From: Ruminococcus sp.
GTDB taxonomy: Bacteria; Bacillota; Clostridia; Oscillospirales; Ruminococcaceae
Assembly (NCBI RefSeq): GCF_024691275.1
Contig: NZ_JAILNU010000030.1
Span: 1 to 64,000, forward strand
Length of the DNA stretch: 64,000 bases
Reading direction: 5' to 3'
Shown here: one piece after another, positions 38,610 through 49,196 of the stretch
How positions within the stretch are numbered: the stretch's first letter is position 1
Layout of the letters: every line of letters starts with the position of its first letter
Made by a program: the position numbers and the translations under genes
Notes under the pieces: generated by a model
Database searches by the model: none
Seen by the model: only the letters and a program-made list of their open reading frames with translations
Told to the model about the DNA's origin: nothing

Positions 38610-39887
38610 TCAAGCTTTCTCTTTTCTGAGTATCGCGCTGAATACAGTGCATACCGCTACACCTGCCGCGCCGAGAACGGCGAATAGCATAGCAGCTCCC
38701 GAGCCTTTTCCCATGCCGAACAGCGAGACAAATATACTGTCTGCGGACTGCTGTGACATAAACGGCTCTGAAATGTTGTCGATAAGGAAACCGCTTGACA
38801 GGTAGCCGATGGGGATAGTGAAGAATTGCAGGGTATTCCTGCATGAATAGACACGTCCCTGCATATCAGCAGGAATGGTGCTGCGGAAGATAACGTCCAG
38901 ATTAGCTCCCATATACGGTATGAGGAGCCAGCCCATTGACGCGCCGATGTACCATACAGCAGGGGTATCGGCGAATGCCAGCAGGAAGTTCTCCGTGCTC
39001 ATGGCGAAGAACAGCGAAAGGCATATTGCACGGACGCGGTTTTTCGGAGCAGGTGCGAAAGAAGCTATCATGCTTCCTGCGAGAGAAGCCGCTCCTGCGA
39101 AGAAATTTACCGCACCGAGGACGTTTTTGCCGCCCGATGCCTTTGAGAGCAGCATTGCGGGCAGAGCCGCTGTATGAGCCGAAGCGATGAGGTTTATGCC
39201 TGCCAGAAAGAATATCAGCTTCAGAACGAGAGTATTCTTTCTGAGCCATGCAAGACCTGCTTTTGCCGAAGCAAGAAGCGTTTCTTTTGACTTTTCAACG
39301 CTTTGGGGTTCGGGTATGTGTATAAACAGCAGCAGTACAGTGAACGCAGCCGCGAACGTTATGAGGTCGATGCTCATAACTGCCGATATACCGCCGAATG
39401 TAAAGAGAATTGTTGCCAGTACGGGAGTTAGCAGCGAATTGAGCGACTGCGAAAATGAGCGCAGACCGCTGGTCTTCTGGTAGTACTCCTTTGGTATTAG
39501 CTGTGTTGAAGCGACCTCGCTTGCAGGCTGCTGAACGGTATTCATAAGACCGTTCAGAGCGTTTATGACGTACAGATGCCACGGCTGAAGCGAGTCTGAC
39601 TTTATGAGTATGAAAGCCGCAGCGGTAGTCATTGCCGCGAAGAGGTCACACACCAGCATGGTGCGTTTTTTGTTCCATTTGTCGCTGAGAGCTCCTGCGA
39701 ATATGCTCATGAGCACATACGGAGTGTATGAGCATATAGTGAGCATAGCGGTTTTCAGTGCAGAACCGCTGTTCATGTAGAGCCACAGCACCAGCGCATA
39801 GCTGGTCATAGAGCTGCCGAGGGCAGATGCGGACTGTGTGCTCCAGAGTAAAAGGTAGTATTTAAGATGTTTTATTGAATATTTCAT
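38610..39887 (-). CDS. MFS transporter (macrolide-efflux/enterobactin-exporter-like)
   Basis: Approximately 12 hydrophobic segments; SMTSYALVLWLYMNSGSALKTAMLTIC, GALSDKWNKKRTMLVCDL. Confidence 0.88.
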   Translation of the reverse strand: MKYSIKHLKYYLLLWSTQSASALGSSMTSYALVLWLYMNSGSALKTAMLTICSYTPYVLMSIFAGALSDKWNKKRTMLVCDLFAAMTTAAAFILIKSDSLQPWHLYVINALNGLMNTVQQPASEVASTQLIPKEYYQKTSGLRSFSQSLNSLLTPVLATILFTFGGISAVMSIDLITFAAAFTVLLLFIHIPEPQSVEKSKETLLASAKAGLAWLRKNTLVLKLIFFLAGINLIASAHTAALPAMLLSKASGGKNVLGAVNFFAGAASLAGSMIASFAPAPKNRVRAICLSLFFAMSTENFLLAFADTPAVWYIGASMGWLLIPYMGANLDVIFRSTIPADMQGRVYSCRNTLQFFTIPIGYLSSGFLIDNISEPFMSQQSADSIFVSLFGMGKGSGAAMLFAVLGAAGVAVCTVFSAILRKEKA

Positions 39888-40036
39888 ATGACTTTGCTCC
39901 TTTGGATAGTATTATCGTCGGAAATGCAAAGTCAGAGAGAGCGAAGTTTCAGCTTTTGATCTCCATGCAGATTCCCTCAGACCTTGCATGGAGCATTTAC
40001 AATGCACATTCTCATAAAATTATCACCTTGACAGAG

Positions 40037-40083
40037 TGAAAAGTTGAGAGTTTGTATGTACGCAGACTCTCAACTTTTCTTAT
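40037..40083. terminator. Strong terminator-like hairpin
   Basis: AAAAGTTGAGAGT...ACTCTCAACTTTTCTT. Confidence 0.8.
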
Positions 40084-40096
40084 ATACGTATACGTT

Positions 40097-41983
40097 TTAC
40101 TTGATGAATTTAGCCTTGATAATGGTATATCCGTAAGGCTTTACAGTTAAGGTGTCGTCCATGAACGTACCGTAGAACGCCTGCAAGCCTTCAAAGCGAT
40201 CGAGGATAGAGCTCATATTGCTGAGCTGAACTGTATCGCCGCTTCTGTTGATGAAGAAGATATAGTCCATTTTCTGTCCCTGACGGGTGAAGCCGATAAG
40301 ACGGCTGTCGTGGACTTCCTTCTCGTTGATGACGAAGTATATTCTTCCGTCCTTCATATTCGGGATAGACTTTCTGATACGGCTGAGAGCCGAAACATAG
40401 GAGATAAGCTCCTTATCCTCGTGTCCCCACGGGTAGCAGCGGCGGTTGAACGGGTCCTTGTAGCCCTGAAGACCTGCCTCGTCGCCGTAGTAGATACATG
40501 GTATACCCGGAAGGAAGAAGAGCAGAGCCATAGCAGCCTTGAGCATTTCTTTTCCGTGGTTGTACTGTTCGTCCGAGAGGTAGCGTTCTGCCATCCAGTC
40601 CTTGCTCTTGTCGTCGCAGTTGTCGCCGCCGAGGCGGTTTATAGCGCGTTCGATGTCGTGGGTGGAGACAAAGTTCATGAGCACATCTATAGTAGGCTTG
40701 GGGTAGTTCTCGACGATATTCATGACAGCGGTTATGAATTCTATAGGCTTGCAGCCCTTCATGAAGGAGATTATAGCCTCACGGAAGGGGTAATTCATAA
40801 CCGAGTCGAGCTGATCTCCGAGGAGGTAGCGGCGCTTGATTCCGTAGCTTTCCTTAGTGGTAGCGTCCTCCCAGACTTCGCCGATAATCACCTTTTCCTT
40901 ATCGTAGCCCTTTACGCATTTTCTGAGGTTGCAGAGGAACTCCTCGGGAAGCTCGTCGGCAACGTCAAGTCTGAAGCCTGCTGCGCCCTTGTCGAGCCAG
41001 TAGCGGAGAACACCTTCCTCGCCGCAGATGAACTCGGTGTAGTCCTCGTTGTTTTCACATACGTTAGGGAGGGTATCAATACCCCACCATGCTTCGTAGG
41101 TATTCGGGTAGTCGATGAAGGTATACCAGTCATAATAAGGGCTGTCCTTGGACTGGAAAGCGCCGACAGTATCATATCGTCCGAATTTATTGAAGTAAAC
41201 GCTGTCCGCACCTGTGTGAGAGAATACACCGTCGAGAATTATTGATATACCGTAATTTTCGGCGACCTGACACAGCTCCTCGAACTCATCGTTCGTACCG
41301 AGGAGGGGGTCGGCTTTCATATAATTAGCGGTATTGTAGCGGTGGTTCTCGTGAGACTCGAATATCGGGTTGAGGTAGATGCAGGTAACGCCGAGGTCGT
41401 GGAGATACGGGAGCTTTGACTGTATTCCCGCGAAATCTCCGCCGAAATAGTCGTTGTTCCATACGTGACCGTTCTTGTCGGGCTTATAAAGAGGAGTTCC
41501 GCCCCAATCTTTGCGGAGAATACGTCCGTCGGGGATATTTTCCTTTGGCTTGCCGCTGTTGCAGAAGCGGTCGGGGAAAATCTGGTACATTATGCCGCCC
41601 TTGAGGAAGTCGGGAGTCTCGTAGCGGTTCTTGTAGACAGTGAGCTGGAACATTTCGCCGTGGTCGAGACCGCCCTCATGGATATTGATCTTCTTGATAT
41701 AGTGGCGGATTCCACCCTCGGTATACGAGAAGTAATAGAAATGAACGTCGGTATATCTTGCGTTATACACCGCGGAGTATGCAAAGCAGTCGTCCTCCTC
41801 GGTAACTTCGTTCATGTTGATGAAACGCTCCTTGAAGCCTGTTCGGAAGAGAACGAGAACAGGCGAAAAGTCGGGATTAACGTCCTTTGGCAGACGTATA
41901 GTGAAGCGGCAGGTCTCGAATTGCCTTACAGCTCCGAAAATTGATTTATAGCCCAGATTCCATGTATCATATAAAGGTCTCAT
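40097..41983 (-). CDS. GH13 family alpha-amylase / neopullulanase-like
   Basis: GIMYQIFPDRF, CIYLNPIFESHENHRYNTANY, GFRLDVADELPEEF, IGEVWED, FVSTHDIERA. Confidence 0.93.
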   Translation of the reverse strand: MRPLYDTWNLGYKSIFGAVRQFETCRFTIRLPKDVNPDFSPVLVLFRTGFKERFINMNEVTEEDDCFAYSAVYNARYTDVHFYYFSYTEGGIRHYIKKINIHEGGLDHGEMFQLTVYKNRYETPDFLKGGIMYQIFPDRFCNSGKPKENIPDGRILRKDWGGTPLYKPDKNGHVWNNDYFGGDFAGIQSKLPYLHDLGVTCIYLNPIFESHENHRYNTANYMKADPLLGTNDEFEELCQVAENYGISIILDGVFSHTGADSVYFNKFGRYDTVGAFQSKDSPYYDWYTFIDYPNTYEAWWGIDTLPNVCENNEDYTEFICGEEGVLRYWLDKGAAGFRLDVADELPEEFLCNLRKCVKGYDKEKVIIGEVWEDATTKESYGIKRRYLLGDQLDSVMNYPFREAIISFMKGCKPIEFITAVMNIVENYPKPTIDVLMNFVSTHDIERAINRLGGDNCDDKSKDWMAERYLSDEQYNHGKEMLKAAMALLFFLPGIPCIYYGDEAGLQGYKDPFNRRCYPWGHEDKELISYVSALSRIRKSIPNMKDGRIYFVINEKEVHDSRLIGFTRQGQKMDYIFFINRSGDTVQLSNMSSILDRFEGLQAFYGTFMDDTLTVKPYGYTIIKAKFIK

Positions 41984-42080
41984 ATAGAAAAACACTCCGT
42001 TTTCTTATTTTATAGACTGCATACCTCAGAATAGTTTAAAAAGGGGACGAAGTTGACCCGCCCCCTATTTTGGATATTGC

Positions 42081-44489
42081 TTATCTTAAATGCCAGATAT
42101 TTTCAGCGTACTCGGTAACAGCGCGGTCTGCGGAGAAGATACCCGCACCTGCGATATTATTGAGTGACATCTTAGCCCACTTGAACTTGTCGTTGTAACA
42201 TTCGGTGATGTACTGCTGAGCCTTTCTGTAGCTGTCGAAGTCTGCGAGGACCATATACGGATCTCTGTCCTTCAGTGAATTTGCCACATCGTTGAATGTA
42301 CAGCCGTTGATGCCGTGGTACATACGGTCGATGCCCTCACGTATACGCGCGTCGCTGTTGTAGAATTCGATAGGTCTGTAGCCTCTTGCCTTGAGATCGT
42401 TTACCTCGGGAGTCGTCATGCCGAAGATAACGATATTATCGTCGCCGCAGGCTTCCTTGATCTCGATGTTAGCACCGTCGAGAGTACCGAGGGTCACAGC
42501 GCCGTTGAGCATGAGCTTCATATTGCCTGTTCCCGAAGCTTCCGTACCTGCGAGAGATATCTGTTCTGATACATCAGATGCAGGCATGAGGTGCTCGGAG
42601 AGAGTTACGCAGTAGTTCTCAAGGAATACAACAGAGAGCTTCTGGCTGATCTTGGGGTTCTTTCTGATCTCCTCGGAGATAGCCCAGATCATCTTGATGA
42701 TCTGCTTTGCAAGGTAGTATCCCGGAGCAGCCTTTGCAGCAAAGATATAGGTCTTTGGAGTGAAAGGAGCGTCGGGGTCATTGAGCAGATATGCGTAATC
42801 TGCAAGTATATTCATAACGTTGAGGTGCTGTCTCTTATATTCGTGGAGACGCTTTACCTGAACGTCGAAGATGCTGTCGGTATTGAGGATAATGCCTGAT
42901 TCGTTCTTGACGTACTTTGCGAAGGCTTCCTTGTTTGCCTTCTTTACGTCCATGAGCTTTGCGAGAACTTCCTTGTCGTCCTGGAACTTGCGGAAGTTTT
43001 CCAGCTCAGCGCCGTCCTTGATGAACTTCTTGCCGATAGTCTCGCTGAGGAGGTCTGTGAGTCCCGGGTTGGACTGATAGAGCCATCTTCTGTAAGCGAT
43101 ACCGTTGGTAACGTTCTTGAACTTTTCGGGAGTATTCTCATATTCCTCGTGGAATACAGACTGCTTGATTATCTCCGAATGGAGCTTTGATACACCGTTT
43201 ACGCTGTGAGAAGCAGCAACGCAGAGAGTTGCCATGTGTATCTGATTGTCCTTGATTATGGACATACGTGTAGTTTTAGCGCTGTCGCCGCCGTTTCTCT
43301 CCATGAGAGACTGGCAGTAGCGGTTATTTATCTCAACGATTATGGAGAATATTCTCGGGATAACTGTCTTTACGAGGTTAACGTCCCATTTTTCGAGAGC
43401 TTCTGCCATAACTGTGTGGTTTGTGTAAGCGAAAGTTCTTGTAACGATGTCCCATGCCTGATCCCAGCCGTATCCGCAGTCGTCAAGGAGTATTCTCATG
43501 AGTTCGGGGATAGCGAGGGTCGGGTGAGTATCATTTATGTGGATAGCTACCTTGTCTGCAAGGTTTTCAAGAGTGCCGTAAACGTTCATATGAGTGTTTA
43601 CGATATCGCCTATCGAAGCTGCGCAGAGGAAGTACTGCTGACGCAGACGGAGGCTCTTTCCTTCGTGGTGGTTATCGTTAGGATAGAGAACCTTTGATAT
43701 AGCATTTGCGATAGAGTTCTGAGCAAGAGCCTTATCGTAGTTGCCCTTATTGAACATCTCCATGTCGAAGTTAGGAGCTTTTGCGGTCCACAGACGGAGA
43801 ACGGATACGCCGTCAGAGCCGTAGCCCGAAACATACATATCGTAAGGTGTAGCCACAACGGTGCTGTAGTTCACATGGGAGATGTAGTGGTACTGATTGT
43901 CCCAGTACTCCTGAAGATCGCCCTCGAAATGGATATCAATGGAGAGCTCGGGCTTCGGAACGAGCCATACCGAACCGCCCGGGAGCCAGTTGTCGGGAAG
44001 CTCTGTCTGCCAGCCGTCCTCAAGCTTCTGCTGGAAGATACCGTACTCATAGCATATGGAATAGCCCATAGCAGGGAAGTTCATGGTTGCGAGCGCGTCC
44101 AGATAGCAGGCAGCAAGTCTGCCGAGACCGCCGTTTCCGAGACCTGCATCAGGCTCGTACTCATAGATCTTGTCGAGGTTTATATCATACTGCTTCAGCA
44201 TATCCTTTATGCCGTCAGCAAGCTCTAAGTTATAGATGCTTGTTTTGAGGGAGCGTCCCATGAGGAATTCCATGGAAAGGTAGTAGATCTGCTTGCCGCC
44301 CACTGAGTGTGTATGATTAATGAAGCTCTGCCTCTTTGAGCCAAGCAGCTCGACAATAATAGCAGAGAGTACATGATAGACCTGCTTGTCGGAAGCTTCC
44401 TCGGGAGAAACGCTGTATAAAAGCTGGAGTTTTTTGGGAAACTCTTCTTTGATTCTGTCCATAAGAGGGTTTGCTTTTCTTGTAGTCAT
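42081..44489 (-). CDS. glgP: Glycogen/maltodextrin phosphorylase
   Basis: YYLSMEFLMGRSL, DAGLGNGGLGRLAACYLDALATM, PLP site EASGTGNMKLMLNGAVTLGTLDGANIEI. Confidence 0.97.
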   Translation of the reverse strand: MTTRKANPLMDRIKEEFPKKLQLLYSVSPEEASDKQVYHVLSAIIVELLGSKRQSFINHTHSVGGKQIYYLSMEFLMGRSLKTSIYNLELADGIKDMLKQYDINLDKIYEYEPDAGLGNGGLGRLAACYLDALATMNFPAMGYSICYEYGIFQQKLEDGWQTELPDNWLPGGSVWLVPKPELSIDIHFEGDLQEYWDNQYHYISHVNYSTVVATPYDMYVSGYGSDGVSVLRLWTAKAPNFDMEMFNKGNYDKALAQNSIANAISKVLYPNDNHHEGKSLRLRQQYFLCAASIGDIVNTHMNVYGTLENLADKVAIHINDTHPTLAIPELMRILLDDCGYGWDQAWDIVTRTFAYTNHTVMAEALEKWDVNLVKTVIPRIFSIIVEINNRYCQSLMERNGGDSAKTTRMSIIKDNQIHMATLCVAASHSVNGVSKLHSEIIKQSVFHEEYENTPEKFKNVTNGIAYRRWLYQSNPGLTDLLSETIGKKFIKDGAELENFRKFQDDKEVLAKLMDVKKANKEAFAKYVKNESGIILNTDSIFDVQVKRLHEYKRQHLNVMNILADYAYLLNDPDAPFTPKTYIFAAKAAPGYYLAKQIIKMIWAISEEIRKNPKISQKLSVVFLENYCVTLSEHLMPASDVSEQISLAGTEASGTGNMKLMLNGAVTLGTLDGANIEIKEACGDDNIVIFGMTTPEVNDLKARGYRPIEFYNSDARIREGIDRMYHGINGCTFNDVANSLKDRDPYMVLADFDSYRKAQQYITECYNDKFKWAKMSLNNIAGAGIFSADRAVTEYAENIWHLR

Positions 44490-44960
44490 AACTGATCTCC
44501 TTCTGCCGCACGAGCGGCTATATTACCTGTTGTATAATCTCCCCTGCTGTATACAGTAGCCCTTTTGCGAAAAGCCAAAAGCCACTTTACAAGAAGTATA
44601 CAAACAAATTATACTATGATTTAATAAATATTTCAAGTGGTTATTTCAACAAATATTTATCCACTAAATATACGTATTACGGAAAATCGCCAAAAAACAG
44701 AAAAAATAATCGCGGAACAGCGTGAGCTCAGTATACATTATGCCCAAAACGTCAGAAAACATCTTTAAAAATTGTGCACAAACACTATAGAAAAATGGCA
44801 GAAAAACGAAAAATATATTTTTAAAATATAAAACTTAGAAAATGTTTGAAATTTGCTATATTATGTGATATAATAGATAAAGCGGTTTGCGAAAAACAGA
44901 GCCGCATGGGAAAGTGTAGATCAAATATAAGACAACAAAAAATATGAAAAGGTGATATCT

Positions 44961-46175
44961 ATGGAAAAGAAAAAAGGTTTTTCAATACTTAAATTCGTTC
45001 TCATTCTGATATGTGTGATACTGATCGTACTGTCGATCGTGGTTAATATAGCTTTTTCAGGCGGCAAAACTCCGAAGATACTGGGCAATTACGTTTATAT
45101 CGTCAAGGAGTCCGACAATATGGGCAGCAATGTCACTAACGGCGCAGCTCTCGTAGCTCCCGACGCAAAGGATCTCTCGATAGCGAAGGGCGATATAGTT
45201 CTTGCATATCCTGCAAACGATCCCGATAAGCTCCATGTGCTCAGCATATTCGATATCGTTACCGCTGAGGACGGCACAGAAAAGTATATAACCTCCGATG
45301 CTTCCAATATCGGAAGTGAGGAGTCCATTCCGAAGGAGAAGATAGCTGCTCTCTGTACAGGTCATATGGAAAGTGCAGAGCTGGGAACACTCATCTCGTT
45401 CGCTTCAAGTGTAAAGGGCATACTTGTTCTGCTCGTTCTTCCGTGTGTGCTTCTTGTAATATTCCTCATCGCTAAGATCGCTTCCTCAAAGGACGACGAC
45501 GAGGACGACTTTGGCTTCTACCAGTACGACGAAAAGGAGAAGCAGAAGGAGCTTTCGGAAAACAGGAAAAATGCTCACGACAAGACAGGCAATCCGCTGT
45601 TTGAACCTTCACAGGAGATACAGCCAAGCAACGAGCTTGAGCGCAAGAAGATGTCTATTGCCGAGAATTTCAGCCAGAAGAAGGTAAATCCCGATTCTCC
45701 TTACCAGAAGGAAAAGGAGCGTACAATGCAGTTCAAGGCACAGCGCAGTGCTGAGAGCACCTTTGCTGCAAAGAATGTGGGAAGTTCTTCTTCAACAGCT
45801 CCTACAGCCGATGCCCTCAGAGAGGAAATGCTCCGCAAGACCGCTGAGGCTGAGCGTACAGGCACATTCAACATCAAGACAACAAGCACTCCTCAGCAGC
45901 CCGCAGCTCCTGCCGAGCCGATACCCGATAATACAGGTATCCTTTCCAAGAGCCAGCTTGCTGAAATGTCAAGAAACGATGTTCCTAAGACAACTCCTCT
46001 GAGAAGTCAGTCAGCACCTTCCACAGCAGCTCCAAAGCCGCCAAAGAAGAGCAGCACTCCTGATATCTCGGATATAATCAATAAGACCGAGCGCAATGAG
46101 CGCAAGAAGAAGGCTGCGGATATGTCCGTTGACGACCTCCTGAAGCTCATCGAGGAAGAAAAGAAAAAGCTCTGA
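44961..46175 (+). CDS. Membrane protein with degenerate S26 (signal peptidase I)-like domain and a low-complexity tail
   Basis: N-terminal TM, YVYIVKESDNMGSNV...IAKGDIVLAYPANDPDKLHVL, second TM, long charged/Pro-Ala tail. Confidence 0.55.
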   Translation: MEKKKGFSILKFVLILICVILIVLSIVVNIAFSGGKTPKILGNYVYIVKESDNMGSNVTNGAALVAPDAKDLSIAKGDIVLAYPANDPDKLHVLSIFDIVTAEDGTEKYITSDASNIGSEESIPKEKIAALCTGHMESAELGTLISFASSVKGILVLLVLPCVLLVIFLIAKIASSKDDDEDDFGFYQYDEKEKQKELSENRKNAHDKTGNPLFEPSQEIQPSNELERKKMSIAENFSQKKVNPDSPYQKEKERTMQFKAQRSAESTFAAKNVGSSSSTAPTADALREEMLRKTAEAERTGTFNIKTTSTPQQPAAPAEPIPDNTGILSKSQLAEMSRNDVPKTTPLRSQSAPSTAAPKPPKKSSTPDISDIINKTERNERKKKAADMSVDDLLKLIEEEKKKL

Positions 46176-46181
46176 TAAAAC

Positions 46182-46212
46182 GTAAGGCAGTCCATTCGGA
46201 CTGCCTTTTATT
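46182..46212. terminator. Terminator between convergent genes
   Basis: AAGGCAGTCCATTCGGACTGCCTTTTATT. Confidence 0.85.
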
Positions 46213-46219
46213 ATTGCCA

Positions 46220-46999
46220 TTAAATAATTATTAACATCGTTATCATCATAGCAAGCGGCATAGCAACGAACATCAAGCCGAAAATTATTGCAAAAAAGTG
46301 GCTGTTGACTCTGGCAGGCTCATAGATGACCTTTGGGTCGTCAGGGTCTATCATGATATCATAGTTCATATTCTTTTCGCGTATTTCATTGATGTTATTT
46401 ATGTAGCTCTTGTATGTCTCTCCCTCGTAGGTGTATTCATATGTTGGATTGTAGTATATTTTTGTGATCCTGCCGTTTACACGGGTCGTTGAGGTGCTGA
46501 CATCGACACAGGTCGCCGTGACGAATATCGTGCACCTTTCGGCATTGCCCTTTGAACCGCGAAAATCCGCTATAATTACAACGATACCGATAACAATGAA
46601 TATCATGAAGAACAGGCATAAACCGATCTTTATAAGAACTTTTTTAATGTCATCGGAGCCGTTACGGTACGCAAATATAGCTAAAATTGCCGATATACTG
46701 ATAACTGTCATCACCAGACACGCGATATCGAGCTTATGCTTTTTGACAGCACTGGAAATAAGTCCCAATATGCCGAACACAGCGAACAGCTGCACAAACG
46801 ATATTATTATCTTGTAGTCATTGCCTTCGGTTTGTGAAAGTCTGAACATATAGAAAATGGTTGCAAAAAAGTACAGTACCACCAGTATTCCGATTATTTT
46901 TTTGATCAAAGATGAACTATTGTTGTCAGTCTGCGGCTTTTCGTCGGTATAGTAGCCGTTTTCGTCGTAGTTCATCATGTCGTCTTCGTGTCTTTTCAT
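46220..46999 (-). CDS. Membrane protein, DUF3592-like (paralogue 1)
   Basis: Multiple TMs; YNPTYEYTYEGETYKSYI...YDIMIDPDDPKVIYEP. Confidence 0.65.
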   Translation of the reverse strand: MKRHEDDMMNYDENGYYTDEKPQTDNNSSSLIKKIIGILVVLYFFATIFYMFRLSQTEGNDYKIIISFVQLFAVFGILGLISSAVKKHKLDIACLVMTVISISAILAIFAYRNGSDDIKKVLIKIGLCLFFMIFIVIGIVVIIADFRGSKGNAERCTIFVTATCVDVSTSTTRVNGRITKIYYNPTYEYTYEGETYKSYINNINEIREKNMNYDIMIDPDDPKVIYEPARVNSHFFAIIFGLMFVAMPLAMMITMLIII

Positions 47000-47061
47000 A
47001 AAAACGCCCCCTTTTGCGGAAATTATACCACAAAAAGGGGGCGTTGTCAATTATTCGTTTA

Positions 47062-47676
47062 TTAATTAAATAGCGTTTTATATTGGAAAGCCACCAATGT
47101 AAATACCATAATTGCAAGTAGTACTATTGTCTGAATAACAGCTTCGGCTATTACAACCGATGTTTTTCTGCGCTGCGCAAAGGGATCGTATATCATCAGC
47201 GGATCAGACGGATTTATCATTATAGGATAAACCTCGCCTTTTTTGCGTTTTGTTTCGGTTTTGCCGATAGAAGCTGCGTATTTGACACCGTTCCAGATAT
47301 ACTTATATGCAGGATGGTATGTGAATCTGTTATCTGATATGTATGTTACAGGCGAAACGGAGAAACACTGAGCATTTACAAGCTGTGTGCATTTAGTTAC
47401 GAGTGTAAGATGAGTGTGTATTTTCTTATAGGAATCATAGAAGGCTATTGCAGCGAATATCAGTACATAAACATATATTATAACTTTTTTTGTGAAAGCA
47501 TCAGATATTGATCCAAGCAGCATATTAAAAGGTATTACGCCAATAATAACAATAGAATAGAGTAAAATATCCAGCCTGATATGTTTTTTTATCTTTTTGT
47601 TATCTGAAATGTCATCATATTTATAGCTGTCTTCCTGAAAGTAGAACGAATAATCATTATCATCAAAATCAGACAT
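47062..47676 (-). CDS. Membrane protein, DUF3592-like (paralogue 2)
   Basis: FTYHPAYKYIWNGVKYAASI...YPIMINPSDPLMIYDP. Confidence 0.65.
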   Translation of the reverse strand: MSDFDDNDYSFYFQEDSYKYDDISDNKKIKKHIRLDILLYSIVIIGVIPFNMLLGSISDAFTKKVIIYVYVLIFAAIAFYDSYKKIHTHLTLVTKCTQLVNAQCFSVSPVTYISDNRFTYHPAYKYIWNGVKYAASIGKTETKRKKGEVYPIMINPSDPLMIYDPFAQRRKTSVVIAEAVIQTIVLLAIMVFTLVAFQYKTLFN

Positions 47677-47722
47677 ATGCTCACCCCTTTTTCACAGATT
47701 ATACCACAAAAGGGGGAGATTG

Positions 47723-48697
47723 TCAATTTTTCTTTTGCGAGAAGATGATATTAACGACAGGTGAAAGAACAGCTGCAACAGGCCATACTATCCATGTTCT
47801 TCCCCAATCGAACGTGAGGAAGCTCCAGCCGAGATAGCCGGCGGTCACTATACACCAGTAAATCGACATTGCACCGGAAGCATACTTCTCCCTTGCTTTC
47901 TTATCCCTTGCGAAGTTATCTTCTTCAAGAAGCTTCTTGTAGCCGCCCATTATAATGCTTGCACGGACTATCAGAAATACTCCGGCAGCAACTATAACGA
48001 AAAATATCGCACCCGGGAATACGTCTGACAAAACGGTATCAGGAAACAGCTCATCGAAGAGTATGGCAGGTATGAACGAAAGTATGAACATAACAACGCC
48101 TGCAATGATGCTTATGATGAATTTAGGCTCAAAGTTCGTTTTTTTCTCCTTTACCATGCCGGAGATGCCGTATTCCGTATCAATGCCCTCTTTTCCAAGG
48201 TACTCGTATTTTTTCATTTTTGATCCTGAGATAATGAAAAGAGTTACTGCAATAGCTATAAGTATGAACATAAATGGTATACCTATAACATCTGCCAGAT
48301 GTTTTGATTTTACAGTTCCATCAAGAAGTATAGTGGGAACGGCGCAAATTATGCAGAGCACAACTCCGATAGAAGTGCGGACAGCTCTATTACGGTTTTC
48401 TGCAAGGAAATTATTAGCCTCTTCCATAGAAACTTTGTGCAGAGGCGGTTCTGTATCAACAGCTGCCTCAACAGCAGGAGCGGTGTCGTCAGGGAGAACA
48501 GCTTCATCTTTAAGTAAAGTGTCGGTGCTTACATTGAATATCTGTGATAGCTGTAATATACGGTTAAGGTCGGGAGTAGACTGTGCGCCCTCCCATTTTG
48601 AAACAGACTGGCGGCTCACTCCGAGCTTCTCGGCGAGTTCTTCCTGTGACATCCCTGATTTTTTTCTTAGTTCGATTATCTTGTCTGCGAGTATCAT
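47723..48697 (-). CDS. XRE-family HTH regulator with C-terminal membrane domain
   Basis: [56 protein letters not shown] followed by TM segments. Confidence 0.9.
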   Translation of the reverse strand: MILADKIIELRKKSGMSQEELAEKLGVSRQSVSKWEGAQSTPDLNRILQLSQIFNVSTDTLLKDEAVLPDDTAPAVEAAVDTEPPLHKVSMEEANNFLAENRNRAVRTSIGVVLCIICAVPTILLDGTVKSKHLADVIGIPFMFILIAIAVTLFIISGSKMKKYEYLGKEGIDTEYGISGMVKEKKTNFEPKFIISIIAGVVMFILSFIPAILFDELFPDTVLSDVFPGAIFFVIVAAGVFLIVRASIIMGGYKKLLEEDNFARDKKAREKYASGAMSIYWCIVTAGYLGWSFLTFDWGRTWIVWPVAAVLSPVVNIIFSQKKN

Positions 48698-48938
48698 ATA
48701 CGTATCCTCCATATCATTTATTTCCTCGGGAACGTCCCTCGGTCTATGGTCATATTCTAACATTTTCGGCAGTTACATACAAGCAACCGCGCTTTACAAT
48801 TTGTCAATCGGCGGTTGCAATTGCCTGTATTTTGGCAAATTTGAGATTACATGGGTGCAGATCCAAAAAAATATTGATTTTTTATGAATGATGTGATATA
48901 ATAAAAGTACAAATTTTTACGAAAGAAGGTATCCCATC

Positions 48939-49133
48939 ATGGAGATCAAAAAAGCAATAGAAACCGTTGAGAAAAAAACAGGCATCGACCTTCCCGATGA
49001 GAAGATCGAAAAGCTTGCTACAAAAGAGAACCTCGAAAAGGCAAAAGACATGATAGGCAAGGTGGCTACCAAGGAAAATATCGCTAAGGTCAAGGACAAG
49101 GTCGGCGATATCGTGGATAAGATCAAGAAATGA
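48939..49133 (+). CDS. 64-aa Lys-rich amphipathic helical protein, unknown
   Basis: AAGAAGG RBS; internal repeat ATKENLEKAKDMIGK / ATKENIAKVKDKVGD. Confidence 0.65.
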   Translation: MEIKKAIETVEKKTGIDLPDEKIEKLATKENLEKAKDMIGKVATKENIAKVKDKVGDIVDKIKK

Positions 49134-49196
49134 TCGCAAAGGGGCATTTCAGTTATGAAATGTCCCTTTTATACTTATTTCGAGATGGGGGCATTA

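Noticed and set aside
40310-41245. 311-aa plus-strand ORF opposite the GH13 gene
   Set aside because: Antisense to a well-supported glycosidase with no domain signal of its own.
47955-48887. 310-aa plus-strand ORF opposite the XRE-membrane regulator
   Set aside because: Antisense to a clear HTH protein; low-complexity Ser/Thr/Met composition.
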